Counted from the first letter of the stretch, positions 1 through 9,236 are shown. The stretch is 64,000 nt of DNA from Periweissella beninensis (GCF_016908275.1 NZ_JAFBDN010000001.1:1-64000), one strand, 5' to 3'. The notes: a model not told the origin generated them from the letters alone. Numbers and translations: made by a program.

Positions 1-408
1 CATGCTCTATTAACGGACACTGAAGTTATTGATCGCATTTTAGCATTATCAATTGATTTAAAAACTGCCTATACTTTTTATCAAGACATTCTCTTCGGTA
101 TTAAAAAACGCGATAAAGATTATTTACTAGCAACCATAGTTGCTAATAATACATTACCTGTACAAATGAAACGGGCTCAAAAGACGATAAAAACTTCCTT
201 TAATGAAATTGTTAATAGTTTTGAATACGGATTTTCTAATGGCCCTGTAGAAGGAATTAACAATAAAATAAAAGTTATTAGTCGTATTGCATACGGTTTT
301 AGAAATTTTGAAAACTTCAGACAGCGTATTTTAATTAGCTTTAAAAATTCATATTTTGCAATAAATTACAAAAAAACAACTAATCCAAATTATGAATTAG
401 TTGCTTAA
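1..408 (+). CDS. ISL3-family transposase, C-terminal part (runs in from upstream)
   Basis: The reading frame is open from the first base, so the gene begins outside the window and 135 codons are visible. The C-terminal stretch FSNGPVEGINNKIKVISRIA followed by an aromatic-rich YGFRNFENF segment is typical of the end of the ISL3 transposase catalytic domain, which contains the last acidic residue of the DDE triad (the E in VEGINNK). It catalyses cut-and-paste style transposition of its own element. A likely terminal inverted repeat follows the stop codon within 50 bases, so the right side of the element looks intact. Whether the whole transposase is intact cannot be seen. Confidence 0.9.
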   Translation, partial: HALLTDTEVIDRILALSIDLKTAYTFYQDILFGIKKRDKDYLLATIVANNTLPVQMKRAQKTIKTSFNEIVNSFEYGFSNGPVEGINNKIKVISRIAYGFRNFENFRQRILISFKNSYFAINYKKTTNPNYELVA

Positions 409-431
409 TAAATTAATTTAATTATTTAGTC

Positions 432-455
432 TATCAGTACCATTTGACAAAGAGC
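432..455. mobile_element. Probable right terminal inverted repeat of the ISL3-type element
   Basis: Read inward on the minus strand the sequence begins GGCTCTTTGTCAAATGG, which has the GGCTCTT start usual for ISL3-family ends. It lies just after the transposase stop and just before the serS terminator. The left end and the target duplication are outside the window, so the exact boundary is inferred. Confidence 0.65.
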
Positions 456-457
456 CT

Positions 458-494
458 AAAAAAGACCAGAATTTGTTAAATTCGGTCTTTTTTG
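458..494 (-). terminator. Intrinsic terminator of serS (bidirectional)
   Basis: An inverted repeat AAAGACCgAATTT / AAATTcTGGTCTTT with short loop is followed by a T-run on the minus strand, downstream of serS. A second T-run on the plus strand would also stop transcription leaving the IS. It belongs to a family of hairpins with an AATTC core seen after several genes in the window. Confidence 0.8.
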
Positions 495-555
495 CTTTTC
501 TCTTATACAGCTAACTAAGTAATTTTAGTGGATCCTTGCATTAGTTAGTTAATAA

Positions 556-1833
556 CTAAGCTTCTTTAGTAATCTTTGCTGCTCCAAAGTATGGTTGTAA
601 TACTGCAGGGACATCTACCGTCCCGTCAGCATTTTGACAATTTTCTAAAATGGCTGCAACAGTTCGTCCAACAGCCAAACCTGAACCATTCAGAGTATGA
701 ACAAATTGCAACTTACCATCAGCATCACGATACTGAATGTGTGCACGCCGCGCTTGGAAAGCTTCGGTATTAGAAACTGATGAAATTTCACGATATACAT
801 CTTGTGAAGGCATCCAAACCTCTAAATCATAAGTTTTAGCAGCGGAAAAGCCCATGTCCCCAGTTGATAAATTAATCACGTGATATGGTAAAGCTAATTT
901 TTGTAAAATATTTTCCGCATTGGTTGTCATTTTTTCCAATTCATCATATGAAGTTTCTGGTTTAACATACTTAACCATTTCTACTTTGTTAAATTGATGT
1001 AAACGAATTAATCCACGTGTATCACGGCCTGCAGACCCAGCTTCTTGTCTAAACGATGGTGATACCGCAGTAAAGTAAACTGGTAACTTTTCGTCAGGAA
1101 TAACTTCATCACGGTAATAATTAGTCAATGGTACCTCAGCAGTTGGAATCAATGTCATATCTTCATTTGTTCCGACCCGATAGGCATCATCTTCAAATTT
1201 AGGATATTGACCTGTACCGTACATTGAATCATAGTTAACCATATAAGGTGTTAACATTTCTTTGTAGCCTTCTTTTTGGTGCTCATCTAACATAAAGTTA
1301 TAAATTGCTCGTTCTAAGCGGGCCCCTTGACCTACATAATATAAGAAACGAGCCCCTGCGACCTTAGCCCCACGTTCAAAGTCCAAAATTCCTAATTGTT
1401 CCCCAATTTCCCAATGTGGTTTTGGTGTAAAATCAAATTGCCGAATTTGACCAACTTTTCGAATTTCAATATTTGCCGCTTCATCCGGCCCAACTGGAAT
1501 TCCTTCTTTAGGCATGTTAGGTAGATGTGATGCAATCGCATGCATTGCTTCTTCACTTTCAGCAACTACCGCATCTAATTCTTTAATTTTAGTACCCACT
1601 GTTTGCATTTCAGCAATCACAGCACTCGCATCCTCTTTATTCCGCTTAGCAACTGCAATTCTTTCTGAAACTTCATTCCGCAATGCTTTTAACTTTTCAG
1701 TTTCTTGAATCGCCTCCCGCCGTTTAGTATCATGCGCGATTAAATCATCAATCGTTGTTGCGGCAACCCCACGCGTTGCTAAACGTTCCTTTACGTATTC
1801 CGTTTGGGTGCGAACCAATTTCATATCTAACAT
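556..1833 (-). CDS. serS: Seryl-tRNA synthetase
   Basis: This cytosolic class II enzyme charges tRNA-Ser with serine using ATP. The 425-residue length fits the family. Residues about 30-105 are heptad-rich and charged and form the long coiled-coil arm that reads the tRNA variable arm. Motif 2 is visible as [15 protein letters not shown] near residue 280 and motif 3 as [17 protein letters not shown] near 381. An AAAGGAG ribosome site precedes the ATG. The upstream deoxynucleoside kinase ends 16 bases before, so the two genes are probably co-transcribed. No T-box was found upstream of either gene. Confidence 0.97.
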   Translation of the reverse strand: MLDMKLVRTQTEYVKERLATRGVAATTIDDLIAHDTKRREAIQETEKLKALRNEVSERIAVAKRNKEDASAVIAEMQTVGTKIKELDAVVAESEEAMHAIASHLPNMPKEGIPVGPDEAANIEIRKVGQIRQFDFTPKPHWEIGEQLGILDFERGAKVAGARFLYYVGQGARLERAIYNFMLDEHQKEGYKEMLTPYMVNYDSMYGTGQYPKFEDDAYRVGTNEDMTLIPTAEVPLTNYYRDEVIPDEKLPVYFTAVSPSFRQEAGSAGRDTRGLIRLHQFNKVEMVKYVKPETSYDELEKMTTNAENILQKLALPYHVINLSTGDMGFSAAKTYDLEVWMPSQDVYREISSVSNTEAFQARRAHIQYRDADGKLQFVHTLNGSGLAVGRTVAAILENCQNADGTVDVPAVLQPYFGAAKITKEA

Positions 1834-1849
1834 AAATTTGTGACTCCTT

Positions 1850-2488
1850 TTATTTTAGTTTTAAATTTTTAATTTCTTGATCAATCATTTTCAAAACTTC
1901 TTGGGCAGCAGCTGGATCAGCTACAAAATCTAATTTGTCACCATCAATGATCATTTTAGGTGAACGATCATAGCTATGATACCAAGCATCATACCGACTG
2001 GTTAATTCTTTATAGTACTCATATAAATCAGGATCTTGATCAATTTGCTCAAAGCTACGCCCACGCATTTTTATCCGTTGTAACATCGTATCAAACGAGA
2101 CTCTAATATAAATCAATAACCCTGGATCCTTGGAGGCAATACCAGGTAATTTTTCCATCATATTCTCTAGTAATGCTTGATGAATTTCAACTTCCGCTTC
2201 AGTTGCGCGTCCTAAATCACTATTTAGTTTAAACAATAGTGCATCCTCAAAAATAGAGCGATCTAGTACGTTCAATTCACTATCTTGTGCTTCTTGAATG
2301 TAATTTAAGCGTTTATTCATAAAATAAACTTGTAATAAAAAGCCATATTTTTTAGGATCAGCATAGAACAGTTTCAAAATTTCATTATCATCTACTGTTT
2401 CATAAAAAGCATTTGAATGTAAATGTTCAGCTAACAATTTCGTTAACGTCGATTTACCTGCACCGATGGTCCCTGATAAAACAATCAT
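1850..2488 (-). CDS. Deoxynucleoside kinase (dGK/dAK type)
   Basis: This soluble kinase phosphorylates deoxyribonucleosides for nucleotide salvage. The P-loop GTIGAGKST lies at residues 6-14, the DRSIFED motif near 77 carries the conserved catalytic and substrate-binding residues, and the arginine-rich lid MRGRSFEQ is near 140. The 212-residue length matches lactobacillal dGK/dAK enzymes, which often act as heterodimers; only one subunit gene is seen here, so it may be homodimeric or have its partner elsewhere. It is the first gene of a probable operon with serS. Whether it prefers purines or pyrimidines cannot be read from the sequence. Confidence 0.93.
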   Translation of the reverse strand: MIVLSGTIGAGKSTLTKLLAEHLHSNAFYETVDDNEILKLFYADPKKYGFLLQVYFMNKRLNYIQEAQDSELNVLDRSIFEDALLFKLNSDLGRATEAEVEIHQALLENMMEKLPGIASKDPGLLIYIRVSFDTMLQRIKMRGRSFEQIDQDPDLYEYYKELTSRYDAWYHSYDRSPKMIIDGDKLDFVADPAAAQEVLKMIDQEIKNLKLK

Positions 2489-2742
2489 TAGTAACTCCTC
2501 TTTATTTCAATAATCATATTACTAACTATAGCAAAAAAAGCCGATTGAGGCACCTTTAAACCGATAAACTGTAAAAATAATTATGGATAACAGCTATCAT
2601 GTTTACTCACTATTTCTAGTTAATGCTCCAAAACTAATGACTATCGCTATCTTTCTAATTCTACTCCAATTATACGTTTATGACAAAATAATTAGTAAGT
2701 TATCTGTAAGTTAATTGGCACTACTAGCAAGAATTTTAGCAA
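2489..2742. other. Intergenic stretch without a recognisable gene
   Basis: This AT-rich stretch lies between the start of the deoxynucleoside kinase gene and the lysP terminator. It must hold the dgk promoter on the minus strand, but no convincing -35/-10 pair, riboswitch or small ORF was identified. Confidence 0.5.
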
Positions 2743-2774
2743 TAAAAAAGCCTGGTTCAAATGTCCCAGACTTA
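2743..2774 (-). terminator. Intrinsic terminator of lysP
   Basis: On the minus strand the stem AAGTCTGG / CCAGGCTT (one G-T pair) is followed by a run of six T. It lies about 40 bases after the lysP stop codon. Confidence 0.8.
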
Positions 2775-2813
2775 CTTAAGATATCAAATTGATAATTGGT
2801 AATTAGTCAATAA

Positions 2814-4283
2814 CTATTTTTTCGTATAACTTTCAGACTTACTTGTTTTACTTAAATCAACTTTATCTAGTGGAATAAGGTGTGTACGATGTTTAATCTT
2901 ATAATAGAAAAATAAAATTAAGAATAATGGGACACTCATATAGGTAATCACAATTTGCTCCCAGTCAAGTACAGCAAATGAATGTAGATTTTGCCCAATA
3001 ATCACTAAAATAGATAAAACCAATGCTAGTAATGGTCCAAATGGAAACCATTTAGCCTTATAAATTAATTCGTCTGTTGAATGTCCTTGTCTAAAAAATG
3101 CACGTCGGAAACGATAATGAGATACGGCAATCCCAACCCATGCTAAGAAACCAGTTAAACCAGAAGCACTAACCAAATAAGTATATGCCTCAGGGCCAAC
3201 AATACTTGTTACAAACGTAAACAAACCAACGGCAGTTGTTCCCAATAATGCAGCTACCGGAATCCCTCGCCGATTAACTTCACCAAATACCTTAGGTGCA
3301 TACCCTTCACGCGACATCACATATAACATTCGCGTTGAAGCATACATACCTGAATTTGCTGAGGAAATAACCGATGTTAAAATAACGGCATTCATAATCG
3401 AAGCGGCCGCAGCCAACCCAGCCCGCTTAAAAACTAATGCAAAAGGCGAAATTGCCACATGTGCTTCATTTGCCCGTAGCAAATCAGGATTTTTATAACT
3501 AATTAAGGCTGCAATTACAAAAATTGAAAGAATATAAAATAGTAGAATACGCCAAAATACTTGCTTAATCGCTTTTGGCACTGATTCTTCAGGTGTTGCT
3601 GATTCACCAGCTGTAATCCCAACTAGCTCAGTTCCTTGGAAAGAATAGCCGGCAACAACAAATACGGCTAAAATTGCTGGAAAACCACCGACAAAACCAC
3701 CGGTATGTCCAGCTGTTAAATTACTTACAACATCAATATGTGTCCCTAAAATCCCAAAAATTGTTAACAGACCAACAGCTAAAAAGATTATAACCGTTAC
3801 TACTTTAATAATTGACATCCAAAATTCAGTTTCACCAAATGATTTAACTGATAAAATATTAATACCAAAAATTAAAATAAGTGCTAATGTCGACCAAATC
3901 CATTGATGTGTTCCAGGTAACCAATAATTCATTACGACACCTACCGTTGCGGCATCAACTGCTAATGTAATTGCCCAATTAAACCAATAATTCCATCCCA
4001 TCGCAAAACCAAATGCTGGATCCACAAATTTGGTAGCATACGTTGCAAATGAGCCTGTTAATGGCATGTAGGTTGCCATTTCACCCAATGATGTCATCAA
4101 AAAGTACACCATAATACCAATTGCAATATAAGCCGTTATCGCACCAAGTGGTCCTGCTTGTGAAACTGCTGATCCAGAAGCGACAAATAGTCCCGTCCCA
4201 ATACAGCCTCCTAAAGCAATCATTGATAAGTGCCGTGTTTTTAATTCCCGTTTTACATTATTTGCGAGATTGTTTTCTGCCAT
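2814..4283 (-). CDS. lysP: Lysine-specific APC-family permease
   Basis: This 489-residue integral membrane protein has about 12 hydrophobic helices and is a proton-driven amino acid importer. The start RHLSMIALGGCIGTGLFVASG is the substrate-binding first helix of the AAT/APC family, and the segment GWNYWFNWAITLAVDA is typical of LysP. The assignment to lysine rests mainly on the lysine riboswitch in its leader, which shuts the gene off when lysine is plentiful. An RBS (AAGGAGC) precedes the ATG. The gene is monocistronic, with promoter, riboswitch, expression-platform terminator and 3' terminator all visible. Confidence 0.93.
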   Translation of the reverse strand: MAENNLANNVKRELKTRHLSMIALGGCIGTGLFVASGSAVSQAGPLGAITAYIAIGIMVYFLMTSLGEMATYMPLTGSFATYATKFVDPAFGFAMGWNYWFNWAITLAVDAATVGVVMNYWLPGTHQWIWSTLALILIFGINILSVKSFGETEFWMSIIKVVTVIIFLAVGLLTIFGILGTHIDVVSNLTAGHTGGFVGGFPAILAVFVVAGYSFQGTELVGITAGESATPEESVPKAIKQVFWRILLFYILSIFVIAALISYKNPDLLRANEAHVAISPFALVFKRAGLAAAASIMNAVILTSVISSANSGMYASTRMLYVMSREGYAPKVFGEVNRRGIPVAALLGTTAVGLFTFVTSIVGPEAYTYLVSASGLTGFLAWVGIAVSHYRFRRAFFRQGHSTDELIYKAKWFPFGPLLALVLSILVIIGQNLHSFAVLDWEQIVITYMSVPLFLILFFYYKIKHRTHLIPLDKVDLSKTSKSESYTKK

Positions 4284-4330
4284 CTACTTGCTCCTTTTCT
4301 TGCGAAAGATTATCAACGAGCAACTTGCAA

Positions 4331-4375
4331 TAAAAAAATCCCCTCGACTAATACTCGCACTAGCCAAAGGGATTG
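4331..4375 (-). terminator. Expression-platform terminator of the lysine riboswitch
   Basis: On the minus strand AATCCC pairs with GGGATT, with a longer inner stem (TTGGCTAGT against ACTAATACT-like sequence containing wobble pairs), followed by seven T. It sits between the aptamer and the lysP start and is expected to form when lysine is bound. Confidence 0.85.
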
Positions 4376-4391
4376 ATAAATTATCAAGCCA

Positions 4392-4578
4392 TTTGTCGAT
4401 AAGCGCCCCGCAGCCGACATATTTTGCTGCGACAGTCTACCATCTCTTAAATGATAGCCCAACATGCTAAATTAGCGTAATTTAGCATGTTTCGGCAACC
4501 GCCCCTTTCACCTATTTTTATTGAATCGCTCATTCAAAAATAAGTTACTATTGTTGGTTGCAACCTCTTTCTCTTAAA
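4392..4578 (-). promoter_or_regulatory. Lysine riboswitch (L-box) of lysP
   Basis: Read on the minus strand, the leader shows the L-box signatures in order: GAGGTTGC, then AATAGTA, AGGTGAAAGGGGC, GTTGCCGAAAC, a 10-bp hairpin ending TTGGGCTATC, and ACTGTCGCAGC with GGGGCGCTTATCG closing the junction. These align by eye with the Bacillus subtilis lysC leader (GAGGTGCG, AGAGTA, GAAAGGGG, GCCGAAG, GGCTGTC, GGGCTATC). Some stretches differ from consensus, for example GGTTGC for GGTGCG. A terminator follows directly, so control is by transcription termination. Confidence 0.88.
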
Positions 4579-4592
4579 TTAATAATAAATTA

Positions 4593-4621
4593 ATTTTACT
4601 AAAAAAACATTAAGTAATCAA
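4593..4621 (-). promoter_or_regulatory. Promoter of the lysP leader
   Basis: A -35 TTGATT and -10 TAAAAT are separated by exactly 17 bases on the minus strand, placing the transcript start about ten bases before the riboswitch. The -35 overlaps the very end of the upstream acetyltransferase region. Confidence 0.7.
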
Positions 4622-4625
4622 GGAT

Positions 4626-5087
4626 CTATTGTAATTCTTTTTGATAAATTTCGATTACTTGTTGATTAATGATCTGCTGCTTATACAACATAAAACTACT
4701 ATTACTTAAAATTCTTTTAGAATAACTATTTTTTTCATGTACCTTAGCAAATAATGTTGCCATTGGTCTAAGTTGTTTAAATGCTTCCAAGGCTCGCGGA
4801 AAAGCTTGCCGCATAATCCCTTGATGTCGATATTGTTGTTTTAACATATAACCAACTTCATATCCCGTAAAATCTAAACTCAAACTGAAGCTAATACTTC
4901 CGATTGTTTGCTGATTTAATAGAATTAAATACGTTATATCATTTTTAAGTGTACTGACAAACAACATATCAAGCATTATCGCATTGTCAATCGCTACAAA
5001 CCCCGCCGCATTTGCTAGTTCATAATCTTTTAATAAATTTTTATACCCTTCTGCATCAGTCATAGCTAATTTTTTAATTGTCCACAT
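4626..5087 (-). CDS. GNAT-family N-acetyltransferase (RimJ-like)
   Basis: The 153-residue protein has the GNAT fold: a central strand pattern (GYEVGYMLK) followed by the acetyl-CoA pyrophosphate loop YRHQGIMRQAF near residue 90 and a later EKNSYSKRIL helix like the N-x-x-S motif of RimJ/RimL proteins. It transfers an acetyl group from acetyl-CoA to an amine, but the acceptor cannot be predicted. The Q-x-x-G-x-A loop has methionine where glycine or arginine is common. It lies upstream of lysP on the same strand; lysP has its own promoter, so the genes are probably separate units. Confidence 0.8.
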   Translation of the reverse strand: MWTIKKLAMTDAEGYKNLLKDYELANAAGFVAIDNAIMLDMLFVSTLKNDITYLILLNQQTIGSISFSLSLDFTGYEVGYMLKQQYRHQGIMRQAFPRALEAFKQLRPMATLFAKVHEKNSYSKRILSNSSFMLYKQQIINQQVIEIYQKELQ

Positions 5088-5322
5088 TATTGTATTCCTT
5101 ATTAAAAGTCTTGATTATTAAAAATAATCTTAATAAAATTTTATTAAATTTAAGCCTGTAATACATTTATTGTTATTTAAAATTAAATCTAGTGCTATAA
5201 TTATTAGATTAGCACTTATTGACTTAATTTTAAAAATATTTATCTAAACTTGCTCTATTCCTTATTACTACTACATATTGACCATCTGCTACACATTTTT
5301 AATAACTTGGAGATTTATACCA

Positions 5323-6591
5323 ATGGATAATCAATCAGAAAACCTAACTCGTCGTAAGTTACATCAAAAACCTGTTAAAAAAAGGCATATTTGGCGCTAT
5401 ATTATTTTAGCAATTGTTGCTATTTTTGTTGCTAGTGGAGCTGGCTATCTTTATTATACCTATTCAAGTGCGCGCAGTGCCTTGAACAAATCATATGTCA
5501 ATCTTAATAAGAAAAACTTTAAATCAGCCCGTAATGTATCTCAAGTTCTAAAAGATGGCAAACCAATATCAATTTTGTTATTGGGAACTGATACTGGTTC
5601 CCTAGACCGAACATATACTGGTCGCACTGATTCAATTATGGTTGCTACAATTAATCCAAAAACCAAAACAACCACTTTAATGAGTATTCCTCGTGATTCA
5701 ATGGTTTCCATTCCAAACTCAGCTAACACTTCCTTCCAGTTTCCACAAAAGATTAACGCAGCCTATGAATTCCCTGGTAATGGCAAAGGTCATCCAGAAA
5801 CAACGATTTCAACGGTCCAAAAATTCTTAAATATTCCAATTGATTTCTATGCCTTAATCAACATGGGTGGCTTAAAAACGATGATTAATAAAGTAGGTGG
5901 TATTAAAGTCAAGTCACCGCTGACATTTACTTACCAACCTAGTCATAAAGCCTATACATATAAGTTTTTCAAAGGAAAAACTTCATATCAATATGCTAAA
6001 GATGGTATTAACTTCAAAACATATCACGTTATGAATGGTAAAGCAGCCCTAGCCTTCTCAAGAATGCGCTACACTGATCCACAAGGTGATTATGGTCGTC
6101 AAAAACGACAACGGTTAGTTTTAACAGCTCTTGCTAAAGAATCAAGTACGTTAAGCTCATTATTAACACCTGGTTTCTTTGAAACAATGACTAAAAACGT
6201 GCAAACTAGTTTAAGTTTCAATGATTTAGTAACAATTGCTTCAACCTATAAAATTGCCACAAAAACCATTAAGTCTGATCATATGCAAGGTACTAGCTAT
6301 AACTATAATGGGGTTGCCTATGAAGTAATTAAGACTTCTGAAAAGCAACGCGTTACTAACGTAATCCGTAAATCACTCGGTTTAAGCAGTGCTAAAACAG
6401 GCGCCCGTTTTGGTGGTACTGTCTCAAATAATATTAGTATCCCTGACTCAGAAGCAACACTAACCGCAGCAACTGATGCAGCGCGTGACGGTAATTCAAG
6501 TAGTTCATCAACAAGCTCTAGTTCTAGTTCATCAACAGTAACAACTTCTAGTTCATCAACAGTAACAACTTCTAGTTCAGCTAGCAATTAA
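5323..6591 (+). CDS. LytR-CpsA-Psr (LCP) family wall-polymer ligase
   Basis: LCP enzymes transfer undecaprenyl-linked teichoic acid or capsule chains to peptidoglycan outside the membrane. A charged cytosolic start is followed by one membrane helix (about residues 22-44) and an extracellular LCP domain. Key conserved parts are LLLGTDTGSLDRTYTGRTDS and SIPRDSMVSIP, which hold the Asp and Arg residues that bind the pyrophosphate lipid, and AFSRMRYTDPQGDYGRQKRQ. The C-terminal 30 residues are nearly all Ser/Thr/Val in short repeats, a likely disordered and possibly glycosylated tail. The start at ATG 5323 is preferred to a TTG 45 bases upstream because TTGGAG lies ten bases before it. A close paralogue lies at 42616-43737. 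Confidence 0.93.
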   Translation: MDNQSENLTRRKLHQKPVKKRHIWRYIILAIVAIFVASGAGYLYYTYSSARSALNKSYVNLNKKNFKSARNVSQVLKDGKPISILLLGTDTGSLDRTYTGRTDSIMVATINPKTKTTTLMSIPRDSMVSIPNSANTSFQFPQKINAAYEFPGNGKGHPETTISTVQKFLNIPIDFYALINMGGLKTMINKVGGIKVKSPLTFTYQPSHKAYTYKFFKGKTSYQYAKDGINFKTYHVMNGKAALAFSRMRYTDPQGDYGRQKRQRLVLTALAKESSTLSSLLTPGFFETMTKNVQTSLSFNDLVTIASTYKIATKTIKSDHMQGTSYNYNGVAYEVIKTSEKQRVTNVIRKSLGLSSAKTGARFGGTVSNNISIPDSEATLTAATDAARDGNSSSSSTSSSSSSSTVTTSSSSTVTTSSSASN

Positions 6592-6603
6592 AATCAATTA
6601 AAA

Positions 6604-6655
6604 TAATAACTAAAGCGCGGTCGAAAAATTAATTTCGACCGCGCTTTAGTTATTT
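6604..6655. terminator. Bidirectional terminator between LCP gene and iunH
   Basis: A perfect 19-bp inverted repeat (AACTAAAGCGCGGTCGAAA and its complement) with a short AT loop sits between two convergent genes. The stem is unusually GC-rich for this window and would stop transcription from both sides. Confidence 0.85.
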
Positions 6656-6691
6656 AAAATCAAATACTAAACAATCATCTTAGCTAATTTT

Positions 6692-7606
6692 TTACTTCAT
6701 TTTAGCCACTTCAGCTAGCATCCATTCGTTAAAAAATTCAGTATCAATATCGATTGCAACTTGCGCATTAGTCTTCCCATCATGGTAAGCACCACGAATA
6801 TCTGCAACAGTTTCTCCGATAGCTGGACCTTCCGTTACAACATCAACCCAATATTCTTTAGTGGTAATTGCTTCGGGGTGCAATAAATAAAAAATCGTAT
6901 TCACATCATGCATCGGTACCCTTTGTTCACCACCATCACCATAATGTGTAATCAACGCGTGCAACATCTTACCAGATTCATTTAAGCCACTTAACTTTTC
7001 AATTGATGGAGCTGTTAACAATGCTTTTAAGGTGATATCTAATCCAATCATTACCACGGGAATTCCTGATTTATAAACGATTTCAGCCGCATGCGGATCA
7101 GTAAAAACATTAAATTCCGCTGAACTAGTCATATTACCACCACTAATTGAGCCACCCATTGCCACAATCCGTTCAATCTTGCTAATTACATCTGGATGCA
7201 ATCGCAATAATAACGCAATATTTGTGTATGAACCGGTTGGTACTAACGTAATTGGCGTTGGTTCCGCCATTAACGTTTCATACATTGCCGTAACTGCATC
7301 CTTGTTGATTGGTTCACCATATCCTGAAAAATCATAACCTGGCATCCCAGATTCACCATGAATTCGGGCAGCATCTTCAAATGGTTTAAGCAATGGTAGT
7401 GCAGCTCCTTTGGCCACTGGTACTTGTGCTTCAAAAAACTTCACTAACTTTAAAGCATTAATCGTAGTCTTATCAACAGTTACGTTCCCCGCCACTGTCG
7501 TAATTAACCGCACATCTAGTTGTGGATTGTTCAGAGCAATTGAAATAGCGGCCGCATCATCAATCCCCGGATCAGCATCAATGATAATTTTTATTTTGTC
7601 AGACAT
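6692..7606 (-). CDS. Ribonucleoside hydrolase (IunH/Rih type)
   Basis: The cytosolic enzyme cleaves the N-glycosidic bond of ribonucleosides to give base and ribose. The N-terminal IIIDADPGIDDAAA motif (residues 7-20) supplies the aspartates that bind the catalytic calcium, and FTDPHAAEIV near 165 and MHDVNTIFYL near 233 complete the site. The 304-residue length is typical. It follows the nucleoside transporter gene by 87 bases on the same strand, giving uptake and cleavage in one pathway, but a strong terminator lies in that gap. The substrate range (pyrimidine, purine or both) is not determined. Confidence 0.93.
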   Translation of the reverse strand: MSDKIKIIIDADPGIDDAAAISIALNNPQLDVRLITTVAGNVTVDKTTINALKLVKFFEAQVPVAKGAALPLLKPFEDAARIHGESGMPGYDFSGYGEPINKDAVTAMYETLMAEPTPITLVPTGSYTNIALLLRLHPDVISKIERIVAMGGSISGGNMTSSAEFNVFTDPHAAEIVYKSGIPVVMIGLDITLKALLTAPSIEKLSGLNESGKMLHALITHYGDGGEQRVPMHDVNTIFYLLHPEAITTKEYWVDVVTEGPAIGETVADIRGAYHDGKTNAQVAIDIDTEFFNEWMLAEVAKMK

Positions 7607-7627
7607 ATAAACTCCTCCTAAATTAAT

Positions 7628-7666
7628 AAAAAACGAGACGCGAGACTAATCGTCTGCGTCTCGTTA
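7628..7666 (-). terminator. Terminator between nupC and iunH
   Basis: The stem ACGAGACGcGAGAC / GTCTgCGTCTCGT is followed by T6 on the minus strand. It ends nupC transcription, so iunH depends on read-through or on a promoter that was not identified. Confidence 0.8.
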
Positions 7667-7693
7667 AATTACGATCCTAAACTATATTAAATC

Positions 7694-8986
7694 TTACCAA
7701 CTAAAGATACCAACTAGGGCAGCTGATAATAATGAAACAAGGATTCCTGATAATAACATCAAGCCAACATTTTTAGAAATTGCATCGTTATTTTCACGAT
7801 CAACAATTCCCTTAAACGCACCGATAATCATCCCAGTCGTTGAGAAGTTAGCAAATGAAGTCAAGAAGACTGTCAAGACAGCAACAAAGTGGCGTGAGTA
7901 CATACCTGAACTTTGGAAGTTGTTCTTAGCAGCTGCTAAAACATCTTTAGAAACTTCACCCATCACAACAAATTCATTAGTTACTAGCTTAGTACCCATG
8001 AATCGTGCTAATTTAAAGGCATCTTCTGGATTAAAGCCAAGTAAATAAGCAAATGGGAACATAATAACACCTAAAATGTTTTCAAGTGAAAGGTTAGGGT
8101 TAATAAGACCAAGTAATCGATCAATCATGTATGCTAACGCAACGAATGCGATAACATTAGCAATAATAATTAAAATCAAACGACCAGCCCCAAGAATTGA
8201 ATCACCAAGGAATGAGAAGAATGGTTCTTTTTTACCATCACTTTCCATCACCTCGGCATCAGCAGAAGAACCAATCTTAGCAATTGTATCTTCAGCTGGT
8301 GTAACTTCAACTGGGTTAAGAAGCGTTGTAATAATAATCGCATTTAAAACATTTAATGGTACTGCAGTAATAACATAAACCCCTGGCATCATACCAATAT
8401 AAGCACCTAGGATTGATGCCGTAACACAACTCATTGACATCATCGCAATTGTGACGTTCCGTTGTGCTTTCATTGATTTAAGTTGAAGTTGTGACACTGC
8501 CAATGCTTCAGTGTTTCCCAAAAACATCATTTCAACGGCGAAAAATGATTCAAATTTTGGTTGCCCCGTAATGAATGATAATCCTTTACCAACCCATTTG
8601 ATAATAAATGGTAATACTCCGATATAAGTTAAAATATCAAACAATGGTACGATCATTAAAATTGGTAATAATGCTGAAGTAATAAAGTTCATTGATCCTG
8701 ACTGCATTGAACCACCAATTTGTGTTCCAAGTGACGCTGGTACCCAGTTAGGTAATGCAAAGGCAATCCCTTTATATGATGCTTCAACTAACCATTCAAA
8801 ACCATTAGCTGCTCCTTGAACTGCATCACGTCCAATACTAAAACTTGTAAAGAACCAAGCTAAAACAGTATTAATTGCTAATACTGTAATGACTGATCTC
8901 CATTGAACTTGCTTTTTATTATTAGAAAATAAGTAAGCAACACCCAAGAAGACAAAAACCCCAATAATATTTATTGCTAAATACAT
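7694..8986 (-). CDS. nupC: Concentrative nucleoside transporter (NupC/CNT family)
   Basis: The 430-residue membrane protein imports nucleosides by cation symport. The conserved CNT parts are visible: PLFDILTYIGVLPFIIKW, FFAVEMMFLGNTEALAV near residue 145 and KLVTNEFVVMGE near 330, with GFANFSTTG-like SFANFSTTGMIIGAF near 375. About ten hydrophobic helices are present. An AAAGGAA ribosome site precedes the ATG. The downstream nucleoside hydrolase supports a role in nucleoside catabolism. A promoter, a cre-like half-conserved site and, further up, a LacI-type palindrome lie upstream, suggesting carbon-source control. Confidence 0.95.
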   Translation of the reverse strand: MYLAINIIGVFVFLGVAYLFSNNKKQVQWRSVITVLAINTVLAWFFTSFSIGRDAVQGAANGFEWLVEASYKGIAFALPNWVPASLGTQIGGSMQSGSMNFITSALLPILMIVPLFDILTYIGVLPFIIKWVGKGLSFITGQPKFESFFAVEMMFLGNTEALAVSQLQLKSMKAQRNVTIAMMSMSCVTASILGAYIGMMPGVYVITAVPLNVLNAIIITTLLNPVEVTPAEDTIAKIGSSADAEVMESDGKKEPFFSFLGDSILGAGRLILIIIANVIAFVALAYMIDRLLGLINPNLSLENILGVIMFPFAYLLGFNPEDAFKLARFMGTKLVTNEFVVMGEVSKDVLAAAKNNFQSSGMYSRHFVAVLTVFLTSFANFSTTGMIIGAFKGIVDRENNDAISKNVGLMLLSGILVSLLSAALVGIFSW

Positions 8987-9081
8987 AGTTGTATTCCTTT
9001 CCTTTAAAAACCGAAAATTAACTCAATTGAGTCGTAAAGTAATAATTGCCTGATAAGCGTTAACACGCATATACAATTGTA

Positions 9082-9136
9082 ATGATACCCAAAGTTCAAA
9101 AACCTTGCAAGTAGATTTTTCCGGTAGCGCTTTCAA
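9082..9136 (-). promoter_or_regulatory. Probable nupC promoter with adjacent cre-like site
   Basis: On the minus strand TTGCAA (9105-9110) and TATCAT (9082-9087) are 17 bases apart. Just upstream, positions 9122-9136 read TTGAAAGCGCTACCG, which fits the CcpA cre consensus in its first part (TGAAAGCGCT) but not in its last bases. The promoter is moderately supported and the cre is tentative. Confidence 0.45.
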
Positions 9137-9218
9137 CTTTATTAAATTAGTAATGTAAAAACTTAATAAATCAACTAAAAAGACCTTATTATTTTTTTAA
9201 GTAAATCCTGTTCATTGT

Positions 9219-9236
9219 TTGCAAAACGTTTTGCAA
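9219..9236. promoter_or_regulatory. Perfect 18-bp LacI-type operator palindrome
   Basis: TTGCAAAACGTTTTGCAA is an exact palindrome centred on ACGT, the form expected for a LacI/GalR-family operator. It differs from a cre by two extra bases in the half-site. It lies between divergent nupC and msrA, 114 bases before msrA. No LacI-family gene is in the window, so the regulator and the controlled gene are unknown. Confidence 0.6.

Noticed and set aside
6318-6587. Minus-strand ORF of 89 codons opposite the Ser-rich tail of the LCP gene
   Set aside because: It mirrors the Ser codon repeats (giving Glu/Leu/Val runs) and has no RBS; the sense frame has all LCP motifs.
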